DNA of 64,000 nt, taken from the NCBI RefSeq assembly GCF_900101745.1, contig NZ_FNAD01000019.1, forward strand, positions 1-64,000. Reading direction: 5' to 3'. The position numbers and the translations under genes were made by a program. Each line of letters opens with the position of its first letter. The stretch's first letter is position 1. The notes beneath the pieces were generated by a model. It did not search any database. It saw only the letters and a program-made list of their open reading frames with translations, and was not told the origin of the DNA. The stretch is from Glycomyces harbinensis (GTDB lineage Bacteria > Actinomycetota > Actinomycetes > Mycobacteriales > Micromonosporaceae). Positions 34,040 to 42,860 of the stretch are shown here, piece by piece.

Positions 34040-34747
34040 TCACACGCCGCCGTTGGTGATCTCCTCCTGGTATTTCACGCGCTCGATGCCCTCTTTCGCG
34101 GTCAGGTGCGCCGTCAGGTCCCGGATCGAGCCGCGCCCGTTCAGCGTCAGCTGCGTGGAGCGCGCGTCGCTGTCCCCGTCGCCGTCGGTGTCCCCGTTCT
34201 CGTCCTCGTTGTCGATCTCGGTGACGTTGAACCCCCGCTCGGTGCACGCGGCGAGCAGGTCGCGGAGCTTCATGGGGGCCGAGTAGCGCACGCGCAGGCG
34301 CCCGGTGTGCCTCGCGTGGCGGGCGATGACGTTCTCGACCGGAGCGAGTCCCGCGACGACGACGAGCTGTGCGACGGCCACCGCCACGGCCGCCCAGTAC
34401 AGGCCCGCGCCGCACGCGATGGCGACCGCGGTGGTCGACCAGATCGAGGCGGCGGTGGTCATGCCGTGGAGGAGGTTGCGGTGGAAGAAGATGACGCCCG
34501 CGCCGAGGAAGCCGACGCCGGTGACCACCTGCGCGGCGATGCGCGCGGGGTCGACGCCGGGCGTGCCCGGTTCGATGCCGCCGAAGCCGTAGCGTCCGGC
34601 GAGCACGAACAGGCAGGCGCCGACGGCGATGAGGGCGTGGGTGCGCATGCCCGCGGGCTTGCCCTGCCATTCGCGTTCGGCGCCCACGAGGATGCCGAGG
34701 AGCAGGGCGAGGCCGAGGGGGGCGAGTTGTGCCAGTATATCGTCCAT
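34040..34747 (-). CDS. mgtC: MgtC/SapB-family membrane protein
   Basis: A 235-residue protein. The N-terminal ~140 residues hold about five TM helices with the family signatures ILVGAEREWQGKPAGMRTHALIAVGA and VTGVGFLGAGVIF. The C-terminal cytoplasmic domain is ACT-like and interrupted by an Asp/Glu/Gly-rich loop (IDNEDENGDTDGDGD). MgtC proteins aid survival at low magnesium and modulate the F-type ATP synthase in several bacteria. ATG 34747. It lies between the tRNA and mshB; the latter starts far upstream on the same strand and ends 43 bp before it, so the two might be co-transcribed. Confidence 0.9.
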   Translation of the reverse strand: MDDILAQLAPLGLALLLGILVGAEREWQGKPAGMRTHALIAVGACLFVLAGRYGFGGIEPGTPGVDPARIAAQVVTGVGFLGAGVIFFHRNLLHGMTTAASIWSTTAVAIACGAGLYWAAVAVAVAQLVVVAGLAPVENVIARHARHTGRLRVRYSAPMKLRDLLAACTERGFNVTEIDNEDENGDTDGDGDSDARSTQLTLNGRGSIRDLTAHLTAKEGIERVKYQEEITNGGV

Positions 34748-34790
34748 ATCGGGCGTCAGGATACCCGAGCCGGCGGTTCGCGAACCGCCT

Positions 34791-35672
34791 TCAGGCCAGG
34801 AGATCGGCCTCCCAGCCGTGCTCGCCCGCGCCGGGGCCGCGCTCGCCCTTGACGAGGCGGTAGTGCTCGGCGGCGAGCGCGGCGTCCCCGAGCTTGTCGC
34901 CGATGACGTCGAGCCAGTCGCCGGGGGCGATCTGGGTCGCGTAGGCGGCCATGGCCGCGCGCTTCTTCGCGGTGGCCTCCTCGTCGGCGCTGACGCAGGC
35001 GTCGATCTCTCCGTCGGGGACGCCGAAGGGCAGGTCGTCGGCGGAGGCGGCGTCGGCGAAGGGGTTGTCGGTGGCGCCGGCGAACGCCGCGAACTGGGCT
35101 TCGATGACGCTGCGGGGCATGGTGGTCCAGTAGACCTTGCGGATGTCGTGGGCCGGTCCGAGGTCGGGGCGCCATGCGGGGTCGGCGGCGAGGTCGACGG
35201 CGCGCATGGCGACGCGGTGGGCCTGGATGTGGTCGGGGTGGCCGTAGAAGCCGTCGGGGTCGTAGGTGACGAGGACTTCGGGGGCGCGGTCGCGGACGAG
35301 GGCCACGAGGTCGGCGGCGGCGGTGTCGACGTCGGCGCCCCAGAAGGCGCGGGGGTGGCCGTTGGAGGGCAGGCCCATCATGCCGGAGTCGCGGTAGCGC
35401 CCGGGGCCGCCGAGGAAGTGGGTGTCGGTCACGCCGAGCGCGGCGGTGGCCTGGCGGTACTCCCAGTAGCGGTAGCCCCCGAGCTGGTCGGCCTCGTCCG
35501 CGGCGAGACCGGCGAGGCGGGGGACGCGGACCTCGCCCTCCTCGCCGAGGGTGCAGGTGACCACGGTCAGGTGAACCTCGGGCCGGGCGGCGTAGTGGGC
35601 GAGGGTCGCGCCGGTGCCGACGGTCTCGTCGTCGGGGTGGGCGTGGACGAACATGATCCCGCGAGCGCTCAT
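34791..35672 (-). CDS. mshB: MshB: GlcNAc-Ins deacetylase of mycothiol synthesis
   Basis: A 293-residue zinc deacetylase (PIG-L family). Zinc ligands H12 and D15 lie in FVHAHPDDE, and the third His is in [38 protein letters not shown] and the length match MshB rather than its paralogue Mca. It removes acetate from N-acetylglucosaminyl-inositol to give GlcN-Ins, the second committed step of mycothiol synthesis. ATG 35672 is placed 7 nt after TAGGCT (35680-35685, minus strand) with no ribosome binding site, again leaderless. Its presence strongly indicates an actinobacterium. Confidence 0.93.
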   Translation of the reverse strand: MSARGIMFVHAHPDDETVGTGATLAHYAARPEVHLTVVTCTLGEEGEVRVPRLAGLAADEADQLGGYRYWEYRQATAALGVTDTHFLGGPGRYRDSGMMGLPSNGHPRAFWGADVDTAAADLVALVRDRAPEVLVTYDPDGFYGHPDHIQAHRVAMRAVDLAADPAWRPDLGPAHDIRKVYWTTMPRSVIEAQFAAFAGATDNPFADAASADDLPFGVPDGEIDACVSADEEATAKKRAAMAAYATQIAPGDWLDVIGDKLGDAALAAEHYRLVKGERGPGAGEHGWEADLLA

Positions 35673-35924
35673 GCGGCCAAGCCTAGCCGCGCGCACCGAC
35701 AACACGCGGCACTCGAGCCCCACCGGCCACGATGGATCCATCGAAGCAAACTTCGCAATCTACTGTCCCACCAAGAAGAATGCTCGCAATTGTGATGCAC
35801 CCCATGGTTCCTGAGTGCGGTAATGGGGCTATTCTGCGCTGACGGGCCGCAGCCCGTGCTCGATGAAGGACAACTGCACTGGGCCCGTCACGCGGCCCGC
35901 CAGCTTCGCCAAGGATGGGCGCCG

Positions 35925-36731
35925 ATGACCACTACGGACGACACTGCCGTCTCCTCACCACCGCGCGCCGCCATCGGCGCGAGGAACCTCCGGATCGACA
36001 ACTGGAGGAAGGGCCCGATCCTGACGGTCCTCGGCATCACCGCCTGGGTCGCCTACGCGACCTTCCGGGTCTTCTACCAAGGCGACTACTGGGTCGCCGA
36101 CTACCACTACCTGACGCCGTTCTACTCCCCGTGCGTCTCCGACGGCTGCGTCCCCGACTCCGCCCACTTCGGACGGTTCCTGCCCGACCACCCCCTCATC
36201 CCCTTCGCCGCGCTGAGCCTGCCGTTCCTGCTGGCCTTCCGGCTCACCTGCTACTACTACCGCAAGGCCTACTACCGGTCCTTCTGGCTCTCGCCGCCCG
36301 CGTGCGCCGTCCCCGACGGGCACGCGAAGTACACCGGCGAGACCCGCTTCCCCCTCATCGGGCAGAACCTCCACCGGTACTTCTTCTACCTCGCCTTCGC
36401 GATCTCCGTGGTCAACACGTACGACGCGGTCCTGGCCTTCCACTCCCCCGACGGCTTCGGCTTCGGCCTGGGCAACCTCGTCCTGATCGCCAACGTCGTC
36501 CTGCTGTGGTGCTACACCCTCGGCTGCCACTCGTGCCGCCACATCATGGGCGGCAAACTCAAGCACTTCTCCAAGCACCCGGTCCGGTACCGGCTGTGGA
36601 CGATCTCCAGCGCGCTCAACGGCCGCCACATGATGTGGGCCTGGATCACCCTGGCCTCCCTGGCGCTCACCGACTTCTACGTCATGGCCGTAGCCGCCGG
36701 CTGGATCGACGACCTTCGCTTCATCGGATAA
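35925..36731 (+). CDS. sdhC: Succinate dehydrogenase membrane-anchor subunit (Sdh1 type)
   Basis: A 268-residue membrane protein with about five TM helices, matching the single large anchor of actinobacterial Sdh1 (mycobacterial Rv0249c type). Conserved His-containing stretches (GQNLHRYFFYLAF, LGCHSCRHIMGG, GRHMMWAWITL) are candidate haem b ligands. AAGGA lies about 10 nt before ATG 35925; an in-frame upstream ATG at 35823 lacks support. It is followed after 9 bp by sdhA, forming sdhCAB. The upstream region has TATTCT at about 35830, a possible -10. It delivers electrons from succinate to the quinone pool. Confidence 0.9.
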   Translation: MTTTDDTAVSSPPRAAIGARNLRIDNWRKGPILTVLGITAWVAYATFRVFYQGDYWVADYHYLTPFYSPCVSDGCVPDSAHFGRFLPDHPLIPFAALSLPFLLAFRLTCYYYRKAYYRSFWLSPPACAVPDGHAKYTGETRFPLIGQNLHRYFFYLAFAISVVNTYDAVLAFHSPDGFGFGLGNLVLIANVVLLWCYTLGCHSCRHIMGGKLKHFSKHPVRYRLWTISSALNGRHMMWAWITLASLALTDFYVMAVAAGWIDDLRFIG

Positions 36732-36740
36732 GGGGACGGC

Positions 36741-38669
36741 ATGAGCGACAACGACATCAACGACGTCGAGCACCTGGCCTGCGACGTCCTCATCATCGGC
36801 GCCGGCGGCGCCGGACTCCGCGCCGCCGTCGAGGCCCGCCTGGCCGGCAAGAGCGTCATCGTCATCTCGAAGTCCCTGTTCGGCAAGGCGCACACCGTCA
36901 TGGCCGAAGGCGGCGCGGCCGCCGCCATGGGCAACGTCAACGCGAACGACAACTGGCAGGTCCACTTCCGCGACACCATGCGCGGCGGCAAGTTCCTCAA
37001 CAACTACCGGATGGCCGAACTCCACGCGCAGGAGGCGCCCGACCGGATCTGGGAGCTGGAGACCTACGGGGCCCTGTTCGACCGGACCGCCGACGGCAAG
37101 ATCAGCCAGCGCAACTTCGGCGGCCACGAGTACCCGCGCCTCGCCCACGTCGGCGACCGCACCGGCCTCGAACTCATCCGCACCCTCCAGCAGAAGCTCG
37201 TCTCGCTCCAGCAGGACGACGAGGCCGCCGGAGAGGCCGAGGAGCGGCTGCGGATCATCGACGAGACCACGATCACCGAGCTGTTCACCGACGGCGGGGC
37301 CGTCAAGGGCGCCTTCGGGTACCGGCGCGGCACCGGCCGCTTCACGGCCATCGCCGCCCCGGCGATCGTGCTCGCGACCGGCGGGATCGGGCGCTCGTTC
37401 AAGGTCACCTCGAACTCGTGGGAGTACACCGGGGACGGGCACGCGCTGGCGATGCGCGCGGGCGCGTCGCTGATCAACATGGAGTTCATCCAGTTCCATC
37501 CCACCGGGATGGTCTGGCCCCCTTCGGTTCGCGGCATCCTCGTCACCGAGTCGGTGCGCGGCGACGGCGGGGTCCTGAAGAACTCCGAGGGCAAGCGGTT
37601 CATGTTCGACTACATCCCCGAGGTGTTCAAGGCGCAGTACGCCGACAACCCCGAGGAGGCCGACCGCTGGTACACCGACCCCGACAACAATCGCAGGCCT
37701 CCGGAGCTGCTGCCGCGCGACGAGGTCGCCCGGGCGATCAACTCGGAGGTCAAGGAGGGCCGGGGCACCGAGCACGGCGGCGTCTACCTCGACATCGCGT
37801 CGCGGCGCAGCGCCGACTACATCCGCGAGCGGCTGCCGTCGATGCACCACCAGTTCAAGGAGCTGGCCGACGTCGACATCACGGCCGAGCCGATGGAGGT
37901 GGGCCCGACCTGCCACTACATCATGGGCGGCATCGAGGTCGACCCGGACACGGCGGCGTCGTCGGTGGCGGGCCTGTTCGCCGCGGGCGAGGTCTCGGGC
38001 GGGATGCACGGCTCGAACCGCCTGGGCGGGAACTCGCTCTCGGACCTGCTGGTGTTCGGCAAGCGGGCCGGCGAGTACGCGGCCGCGCACGCCTCGGCCG
38101 CCGAGCCGCCGAAGCTCACCGACGAGGAGATCGCGGCCGCGAGCGAGGACGCGTTGCGCCCCTTCGGGAACGACGGGGAGAACCCGTTCGCGCTGCAGGA
38201 CGCGATGCAGGCGATCAACGGCCGCCTCGTGGGCATCATCCGCCGCGCGGGCGAGCTCGAGGAGGCGCTGACCGAACTGGCGGCGCTGAAGTCACGCATC
38301 GACAACGTCACGGCCGCGGGCGGGCGGGCGTACAACCCCGGCTGGCACCTGGCCCTGGACCTGCGGAACATGTACGTCTGCTCGGTGGCGACCGCGATGG
38401 CCGCCCTGGAGCGCGACGAGTCCCGCGGCGGGCACACCCGCGAGGACGCGCCCGGCATGAACCCCGAGTGGCGCAAGACGAACCTGGTCGCGACGCTCGC
38501 CGACGGCGGGGTTCGGCTGGCGCGCCAGCCGGTCCCGACGATGACGCCGGAGCTGCTGGGCCTGTTCGAGACGACCGAGCTGTCCAAGTACATGACCCCC
38601 GAGGAGTACGGCTCCTCGACGACCGACCCTTCGACTGACCCTTCGACGACGACGGTGGAGGACGCCTGA
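36741..38669 (+). CDS. sdhA: Succinate dehydrogenase/fumarate reductase flavoprotein subunit
   Basis: A 642-residue flavoprotein. FAD motif GAGGAGLRAAVEA (about residues 19-31) and the covalent-FAD region FGKAHTVMAEGGAAAA with its His are present, as are the dicarboxylate-site segments QFHPTGMVWP and RGDGGVLKNSEGKRFM, and the C-terminal HGSNRLGGNSLSDLLVFG. It oxidises succinate to fumarate with SdhB and SdhC. The C-terminus has a small duplicated Asp-Pro-Ser-Thr stretch (12-bp direct repeat near 38625-38650). Its stop overlaps the sdhB start as TGATG. Confidence 0.95.
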   Translation: MSDNDINDVEHLACDVLIIGAGGAGLRAAVEARLAGKSVIVISKSLFGKAHTVMAEGGAAAAMGNVNANDNWQVHFRDTMRGGKFLNNYRMAELHAQEAPDRIWELETYGALFDRTADGKISQRNFGGHEYPRLAHVGDRTGLELIRTLQQKLVSLQQDDEAAGEAEERLRIIDETTITELFTDGGAVKGAFGYRRGTGRFTAIAAPAIVLATGGIGRSFKVTSNSWEYTGDGHALAMRAGASLINMEFIQFHPTGMVWPPSVRGILVTESVRGDGGVLKNSEGKRFMFDYIPEVFKAQYADNPEEADRWYTDPDNNRRPPELLPRDEVARAINSEVKEGRGTEHGGVYLDIASRRSADYIRERLPSMHHQFKELADVDITAEPMEVGPTCHYIMGGIEVDPDTAASSVAGLFAAGEVSGGMHGSNRLGGNSLSDLLVFGKRAGEYAAAHASAAEPPKLTDEEIAAASEDALRPFGNDGENPFALQDAMQAINGRLVGIIRRAGELEEALTELAALKSRIDNVTAAGGRAYNPGWHLALDLRNMYVCSVATAMAALERDESRGGHTREDAPGMNPEWRKTNLVATLADGGVRLARQPVPTMTPELLGLFETTELSKYMTPEEYGSSTTDPSTDPSTTTVEDA

Positions 38670-39439
38670 TGAGCACGAGGACCTTCCGGGTGTGGCGGGG
38701 CGACGCGGACGGCGGCGACTTCGCCGAGTTCGACGTCGAGGAGAACGAGGGCGAGGTGATCCTCGACGTCGTGCACCGCATCCAGGCGGAGCAGGCGCCG
38801 GACCTGGCCGTGCGGTGGAACTGCAAGGCCGGCAAGTGCGGCTCGTGCTCGGCGGAGGTGAACGGGATGCCGCGGCTGATGTGCATGACCCGCATGAACC
38901 TCTTCGAGGAGGGGCAGACGGTCACGATCACGCCGCTGCGGACGTTCCCGGTGGTGCGCGACCTGGTCACCGACGTGTCGTTCAACTACGCGAAGGCGCG
39001 GGAGATGCCCGCGTTCTCGCCGCCCGCCGACCTCAAGCCGGGCGAGTACCGGATGAGCCAGGTCGACGTGGAGCGCAGCCAGGAGTTCAGGAAGTGCATC
39101 GAGTGCTTCCTGTGCCAGAACACCTGCCACGTGGTGCGCGACCACGAGGACAACAAGGAGCCGTTCTCGGGTCCGCGCCTGTTCATCCGCGCCGCGGAGC
39201 TGGACATGCACCCGCTGGACGCGCGCGAGGACCGGCGCGAGGCGGCGCAGGACGAGCAGGGCCTGGGGCTGTGCAACATCACCAAGTGCTGCACGGAGGT
39301 GTGCCCCGAGCACATCAAGATCACCGACAACGCGATCATCCCGATGAAGGAGCGCGTCGCCGGGGACCGCTACGACCCGCTGGTGTGGCTGGGCCGCAAG
39401 ATCTTCCGCAAGGGCAAGGCCCCGAGCGCGAAGGACTGA
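38669..39439 (+). CDS. sdhB: Succinate dehydrogenase iron-sulphur subunit
   Basis: A 256-residue protein. The [2Fe-2S] ligands are C52, C57, C60 and C72 (CKAGKCGSC and LMC). The [4Fe-4S] motif is CIECFLCQNTC and the [3Fe-4S] motif CNITKCCTEVCPEH. It passes electrons from the FAD of SdhA to the membrane anchor. ATG 38669 overlaps the sdhA stop by one base. It is followed by a strong terminator. Confidence 0.95.
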   Translation: MSTRTFRVWRGDADGGDFAEFDVEENEGEVILDVVHRIQAEQAPDLAVRWNCKAGKCGSCSAEVNGMPRLMCMTRMNLFEEGQTVTITPLRTFPVVRDLVTDVSFNYAKAREMPAFSPPADLKPGEYRMSQVDVERSQEFRKCIECFLCQNTCHVVRDHEDNKEPFSGPRLFIRAAELDMHPLDAREDRREAAQDEQGLGLCNITKCCTEVCPEHIKITDNAIIPMKERVAGDRYDPLVWLGRKIFRKGKAPSAKD

Positions 39440-39456
39440 CCCGCATTCACGTTCGA

Positions 39457-39492
39457 GGGGCGGGCCATCGCATCGCGATGGCCCGCCCCTTT
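39457..39492. terminator. Rho-independent terminator after sdhB
   Basis: A perfect 15-bp stem (GGGGCGGGCCATCGC with complement, 39457-39471 and 39475-39489), ATC loop, followed by TTT. It also ends the convergent ohr transcript. Confidence 0.9.
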
Positions 39493-39511
39493 CACCGTCC
39501 CCTGGAGAGGA

Positions 39512-39940
39512 CTACTCGCCGGCGACCTGGACCAGGTCGATCTCGACGACGATGTTGCCGCGGGTGGCGTTGGAGTACGGGCAGAGCTCGTGGGCCTTGG
39601 CGACCAGCGCCTCGGCGACCTCGCGGGGCGCGCCCGGGGTCGAGACCTCGAGGATCGCGTTGAGGCCGAAGCCCTCGCCCTCCTTGCCGATGCCGACGCT
39701 GGCCTCCACGGTGGAGGCGCCGAGGTCGGCCTTGGCGGCGCGGGCGACCGCCTGGAGCGCGCTGTGGAAGCAGGCGGCGTAGCCGGCCGCGAACAGCTGC
39801 TCGGGGTTGGTCTTCCCGCCGGGGCCGCCGAGCTCCTTCTGGATGGCGAGGTCGAGGTCGATGAGGCCGTCGTCGGTGGCGACGTGGCCCTCGCGGCCTG
39901 CGCCCGAGGAGGTGGCGTGTGCGACGTAGAGCGGTTCCAT
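39512..39940 (-). CDS. ohr: Organic hydroperoxide resistance protein (Ohr/OsmC family)
   Basis: A 142-residue thiol peroxidase. The two catalytic cysteines are C57 (AAGYAACFHSAL) and C120 (AHELCPYSNATRGN), the Ohr-specific spacing, with the N-terminal Arg (R16) that activates them. It reduces organic and fatty-acid hydroperoxides. AGGGG precedes ATG 39940. It lies 46 bp downstream of the ohrR-type gene and is most likely co-transcribed and repressed with it. Confidence 0.95.
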   Translation of the reverse strand: MEPLYVAHATSSGAGREGHVATDDGLIDLDLAIQKELGGPGGKTNPEQLFAAGYAACFHSALQAVARAAKADLGASTVEASVGIGKEGEGFGLNAILEVSTPGAPREVAEALVAKAHELCPYSNATRGNIVVEIDLVQVAGE

Positions 39941-39986
39941 GGTGTTTCCCCTTTTGGTCGGTTGGCGTCGGCCGGAGTGCCGGCGG

Positions 39987-40445
39987 TCAGTCGGTGGCGT
40001 TCTCGCGGGTGCGGATGGCTTCGGTGAACTCGTTGAGCTTGTCGCGCAGGGCGATCAGGTCCTCGTACGACATGCCGGAGGCGGTCCCGACGACCTGGGT
40101 GATCTCGCAGCCGCGGCGTTCGAGTTCGGCGCCGGACTCGGTGAGGTGCACGGTGACGCGGCGCTCGTCGCCACCGCTGGAAGTCGAACCGCGGCGGCGC
40201 TCGACGAAGCCGGCGGCCTCGAGGCGCTTGAGCAGCGGCGAGACGGTGCCGGAGTCGAGCTGGAGGGCGTCGCCGAGGGCGGTGACGGTGCGGCCGTCGG
40301 CCTCCCACAGGGCCATGAGGACCAGGAACTGGGGGTAGGTCAGCCCGAGCCGGTCGAGCATCGGACGGTACAGCCCGATGACCGCCCGGGAGGCGGTGTA
40401 CAGCGCGAAGCAGGCCTGCTCGCCCAGTCGTGGTGTCGCGTCCAT
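39987..40445 (-). CDS. ohrR: OhrR-type MarR repressor, peroxide sensing
   Basis: A 152-residue winged-helix regulator. It begins MDATPRLGEQACFALYTASR; C12 is the conserved redox-sensing Cys of OhrR. The winged helix lies at about 50-105 (TALGDALQLDSGTVSPLLKRL, then ERRR and DERRVTVHLT). Oxidation of the Cys by organic peroxide releases it from DNA and derepresses ohr. ATG 40445 follows TATTGT (40453-40458, minus) by 7 nt, so the mRNA is probably leaderless and its promoter overlaps the operator immediately upstream. Confidence 0.92.
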   Translation of the reverse strand: MDATPRLGEQACFALYTASRAVIGLYRPMLDRLGLTYPQFLVLMALWEADGRTVTALGDALQLDSGTVSPLLKRLEAAGFVERRRGSTSSGGDERRVTVHLTESGAELERRGCEITQVVGTASGMSYEDLIALRDKLNEFTEAIRTRENATD

Positions 40446-40452
40446 GAAGAGA

Positions 40453-40483
40453 ACAATAGTGCACAACTCAGTTGTGCGCAACT
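40453..40483. promoter_or_regulatory. OhrR operator with overlapping palindromes and -10 box
   Basis: GCACAACTCAGTTGTGC (40461-40477) is a perfect 17-bp palindrome. It shares its right arm with a second inverted repeat AGTTG-TGCG-CAACT (40470-40483). The -10 of ohrR, TATTGT on the minus strand, abuts the first palindrome. ACAACT/AGTTGT arms match known OhrR sites. Confidence 0.8.
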
Positions 40484-40500
40484 TAGTTTGGTGTGACGTG

Positions 40501-41064
40501 TCAGTCGCGGATCTCGCCGGTCGCCCTCGCGACCGCCTTGAAGGCCGCCTCCGGGTCGTCCTTCACCGCCTGCGGGAAGTTGCCCGCGATGAGCAGTTCG
40601 GCGAAGCCGTGCGCGAGGGACCAGGCCCCCAGCGCGGCCGCGTTGAACGCCGCGCCCGAACCGGCCCCGCCCGAGCCGCGGTGGAGCGCCTCCCTCGACC
40701 GGGCCTCGGCGCGCAGCAGGTCGGGGTCGTCGGTGTGGACGAGCTCGGGTCGGAACATGACCTCGAAATAGGGCCGGTGGTCGATGGCGAAGCGGACGTA
40801 GGCGGCGCCGACCGCGCCGAATTCGCCGAAGTCCCTCCAGGCCGCTTCCAGCGCGTCGGCGAACCGGTCGAAGCCCTCGGCGGCGACGGCGGTCAGGAGC
40901 CCGGCCTTGTCCCCGAAGTGGTGGGCCGGGGCGGCGTGGGAGACGCCGGCCCGCTTGGCGACGGCGCGCAGGCTCAGGGCGCTGGGCCCGGCCTCGCCGA
41001 CGGCCTCGACGGCCGCGTCGATGAGGGCGCGGCGGAGGTCGCCGTGATGGTAGCGATCGGTCAC
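40501..41064 (-). CDS. TetR-family regulator (WHG-domain type)
   Basis: A 187-residue regulator. The N-terminal HTH (YHHGDLRRALIDAAVEAVGE, then LSLRAVAKRAGVSHAAPAHHFGDKAGLL) belongs to the branch with a C-terminal WHG-type domain. GTG 41064 lies 6 nt behind TAGGGT (41071-41076, minus); its -35 TTGACA is part of the operator palindrome, so autoregulation is likely. It is divergent from the small membrane-protein gene at 41191. The ligand is unknown. Confidence 0.9.
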   Translation of the reverse strand: MTDRYHHGDLRRALIDAAVEAVGEAGPSALSLRAVAKRAGVSHAAPAHHFGDKAGLLTAVAAEGFDRFADALEAAWRDFGEFGAVGAAYVRFAIDHRPYFEVMFRPELVHTDDPDLLRAEARSREALHRGSGGAGSGAAFNAAALGAWSLAHGFAELLIAGNFPQAVKDDPEAAFKAVARATGEIRD

Positions 41065-41070
41065 GGCACC

Positions 41071-41156
41071 ACCCTAGCGCGAATCTTGACAGTGTCAAAC
41101 AACACGAGGGCGATCTCCCGGAACAACTTGACACTGTCAAGACCGCTGCGTACGTT
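41071..41156. promoter_or_regulatory. Paired TetR operators embedding both divergent -35 boxes
   Basis: The 13-bp palindrome TTGACAGTGTCAA (41086-41098) and its exact complement form TTGACACTGTCAA (41128-41140) are spaced 42 bp centre to centre, four helical turns. Each provides a TTGACA -35. Leftward, 16 bp separate it from TAGGGT (41071-41076); rightward, 17 bp separate it from TACGTT (41151-41156). Repressor binding would block both promoters. Confidence 0.85.
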
Positions 41157-41190
41157 GGTCTCCAGAGCCACTCACGATTGGAAGCCCCTG

Positions 41191-41613
41191 ATGTTCGAAA
41201 CGTCCATCGCGCTGAGCGACGCCTCCCGGATCCTGGCCGGCGTCGTCCTCCTCACCGTCGTCACCATCGAGTTCGGCGGCACGTTCCTGGTCCGGGTCGC
41301 CAGCGGCAAGGTGCCCTTCACCGAGTTCCAGAAGTCCTTCTCCCGGGCCGGTCACGCCCACGCCGGCGTGCTCGTCATCCTCAGCCTGGTCGCGCTGGTC
41401 CTCGCCGACGCCTCGGGCCTCGCCGGCTTCTGGGGCTGGGTCGCCCGCGCCGCGATCCCGGCCGCCGCGATCCTCATGTCCGGCGGGTTCTTCGCCGCCA
41501 TGGCGGGCAAGGGCCGCACCGAACCGAACAAGGCGGTCGCGCTCCTGTTCGTCGGCGCCGCAAGCCTCGCCGCCGGCACCCTCACCCTCGGAATCGGCCT
41601 GCTGGCGGCCTGA
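41191..41613 (+). CDS. Small four-helix membrane protein controlled by divergent TetR
   Basis: A 140-residue hydrophobic protein with about four TM helices (ILAGVVLLTVVTIEFGG, AHAGVLVILSLVALVL, IPAAAILMSGGFFAAM, ALLFVGAASLAAGTLTLGIG). A polar loop with RAGHAHAG follows helix 1. I recognise no defined function. TTGGAAG lies 7 nt before ATG 41191. The double operator upstream makes it the likely regulated target of the TetR gene, so it may respond to a membrane-active compound. Confidence 0.75.
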   Translation: MFETSIALSDASRILAGVVLLTVVTIEFGGTFLVRVASGKVPFTEFQKSFSRAGHAHAGVLVILSLVALVLADASGLAGFWGWVARAAIPAAAILMSGGFFAAMAGKGRTEPNKAVALLFVGAASLAAGTLTLGIGLLAA

Positions 41614-41753
41614 CGCCGCCCCCGTTCGTGGGCGCCCGGCCCCGGCCGAGTGCGAACCCGCCGCCCGACACCCCGGCCCCGGGGGTGGGCGCCCACTCCA
41701 TTCAGCCCTCGCGCCTCGCCGCCGCGGCGGGGCGCCGCCTAGACTTGACCCTC

Positions 41754-42827
<1,074 letters not shown>

Positions 42828-42860
42828 CGCCCGCCACCGGGTGCCGCCGGCGCGCGGCGC

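Noticed and set aside
33954..34670. Minus-strand frame running through the tRNA and mgtC region
   Set aside because: It overlaps the tRNA and is out of frame with the recognisable MgtC protein.
35780..35800. TTGTGA-containing segment before sdhC as a Rex or Crp site
   Set aside because: Only one half-site is visible; no matching second arm.
35955..38090. 711-codon minus-strand frame opposite sdhC and sdhA
   Set aside because: Antisense shadow of well-supported succinate dehydrogenase genes.
38620..38655. Direct repeat near the end of sdhA
   Set aside because: A 12-bp duplication inside the low-complexity C-terminal tail; ordinary slippage, no separate function suggested.
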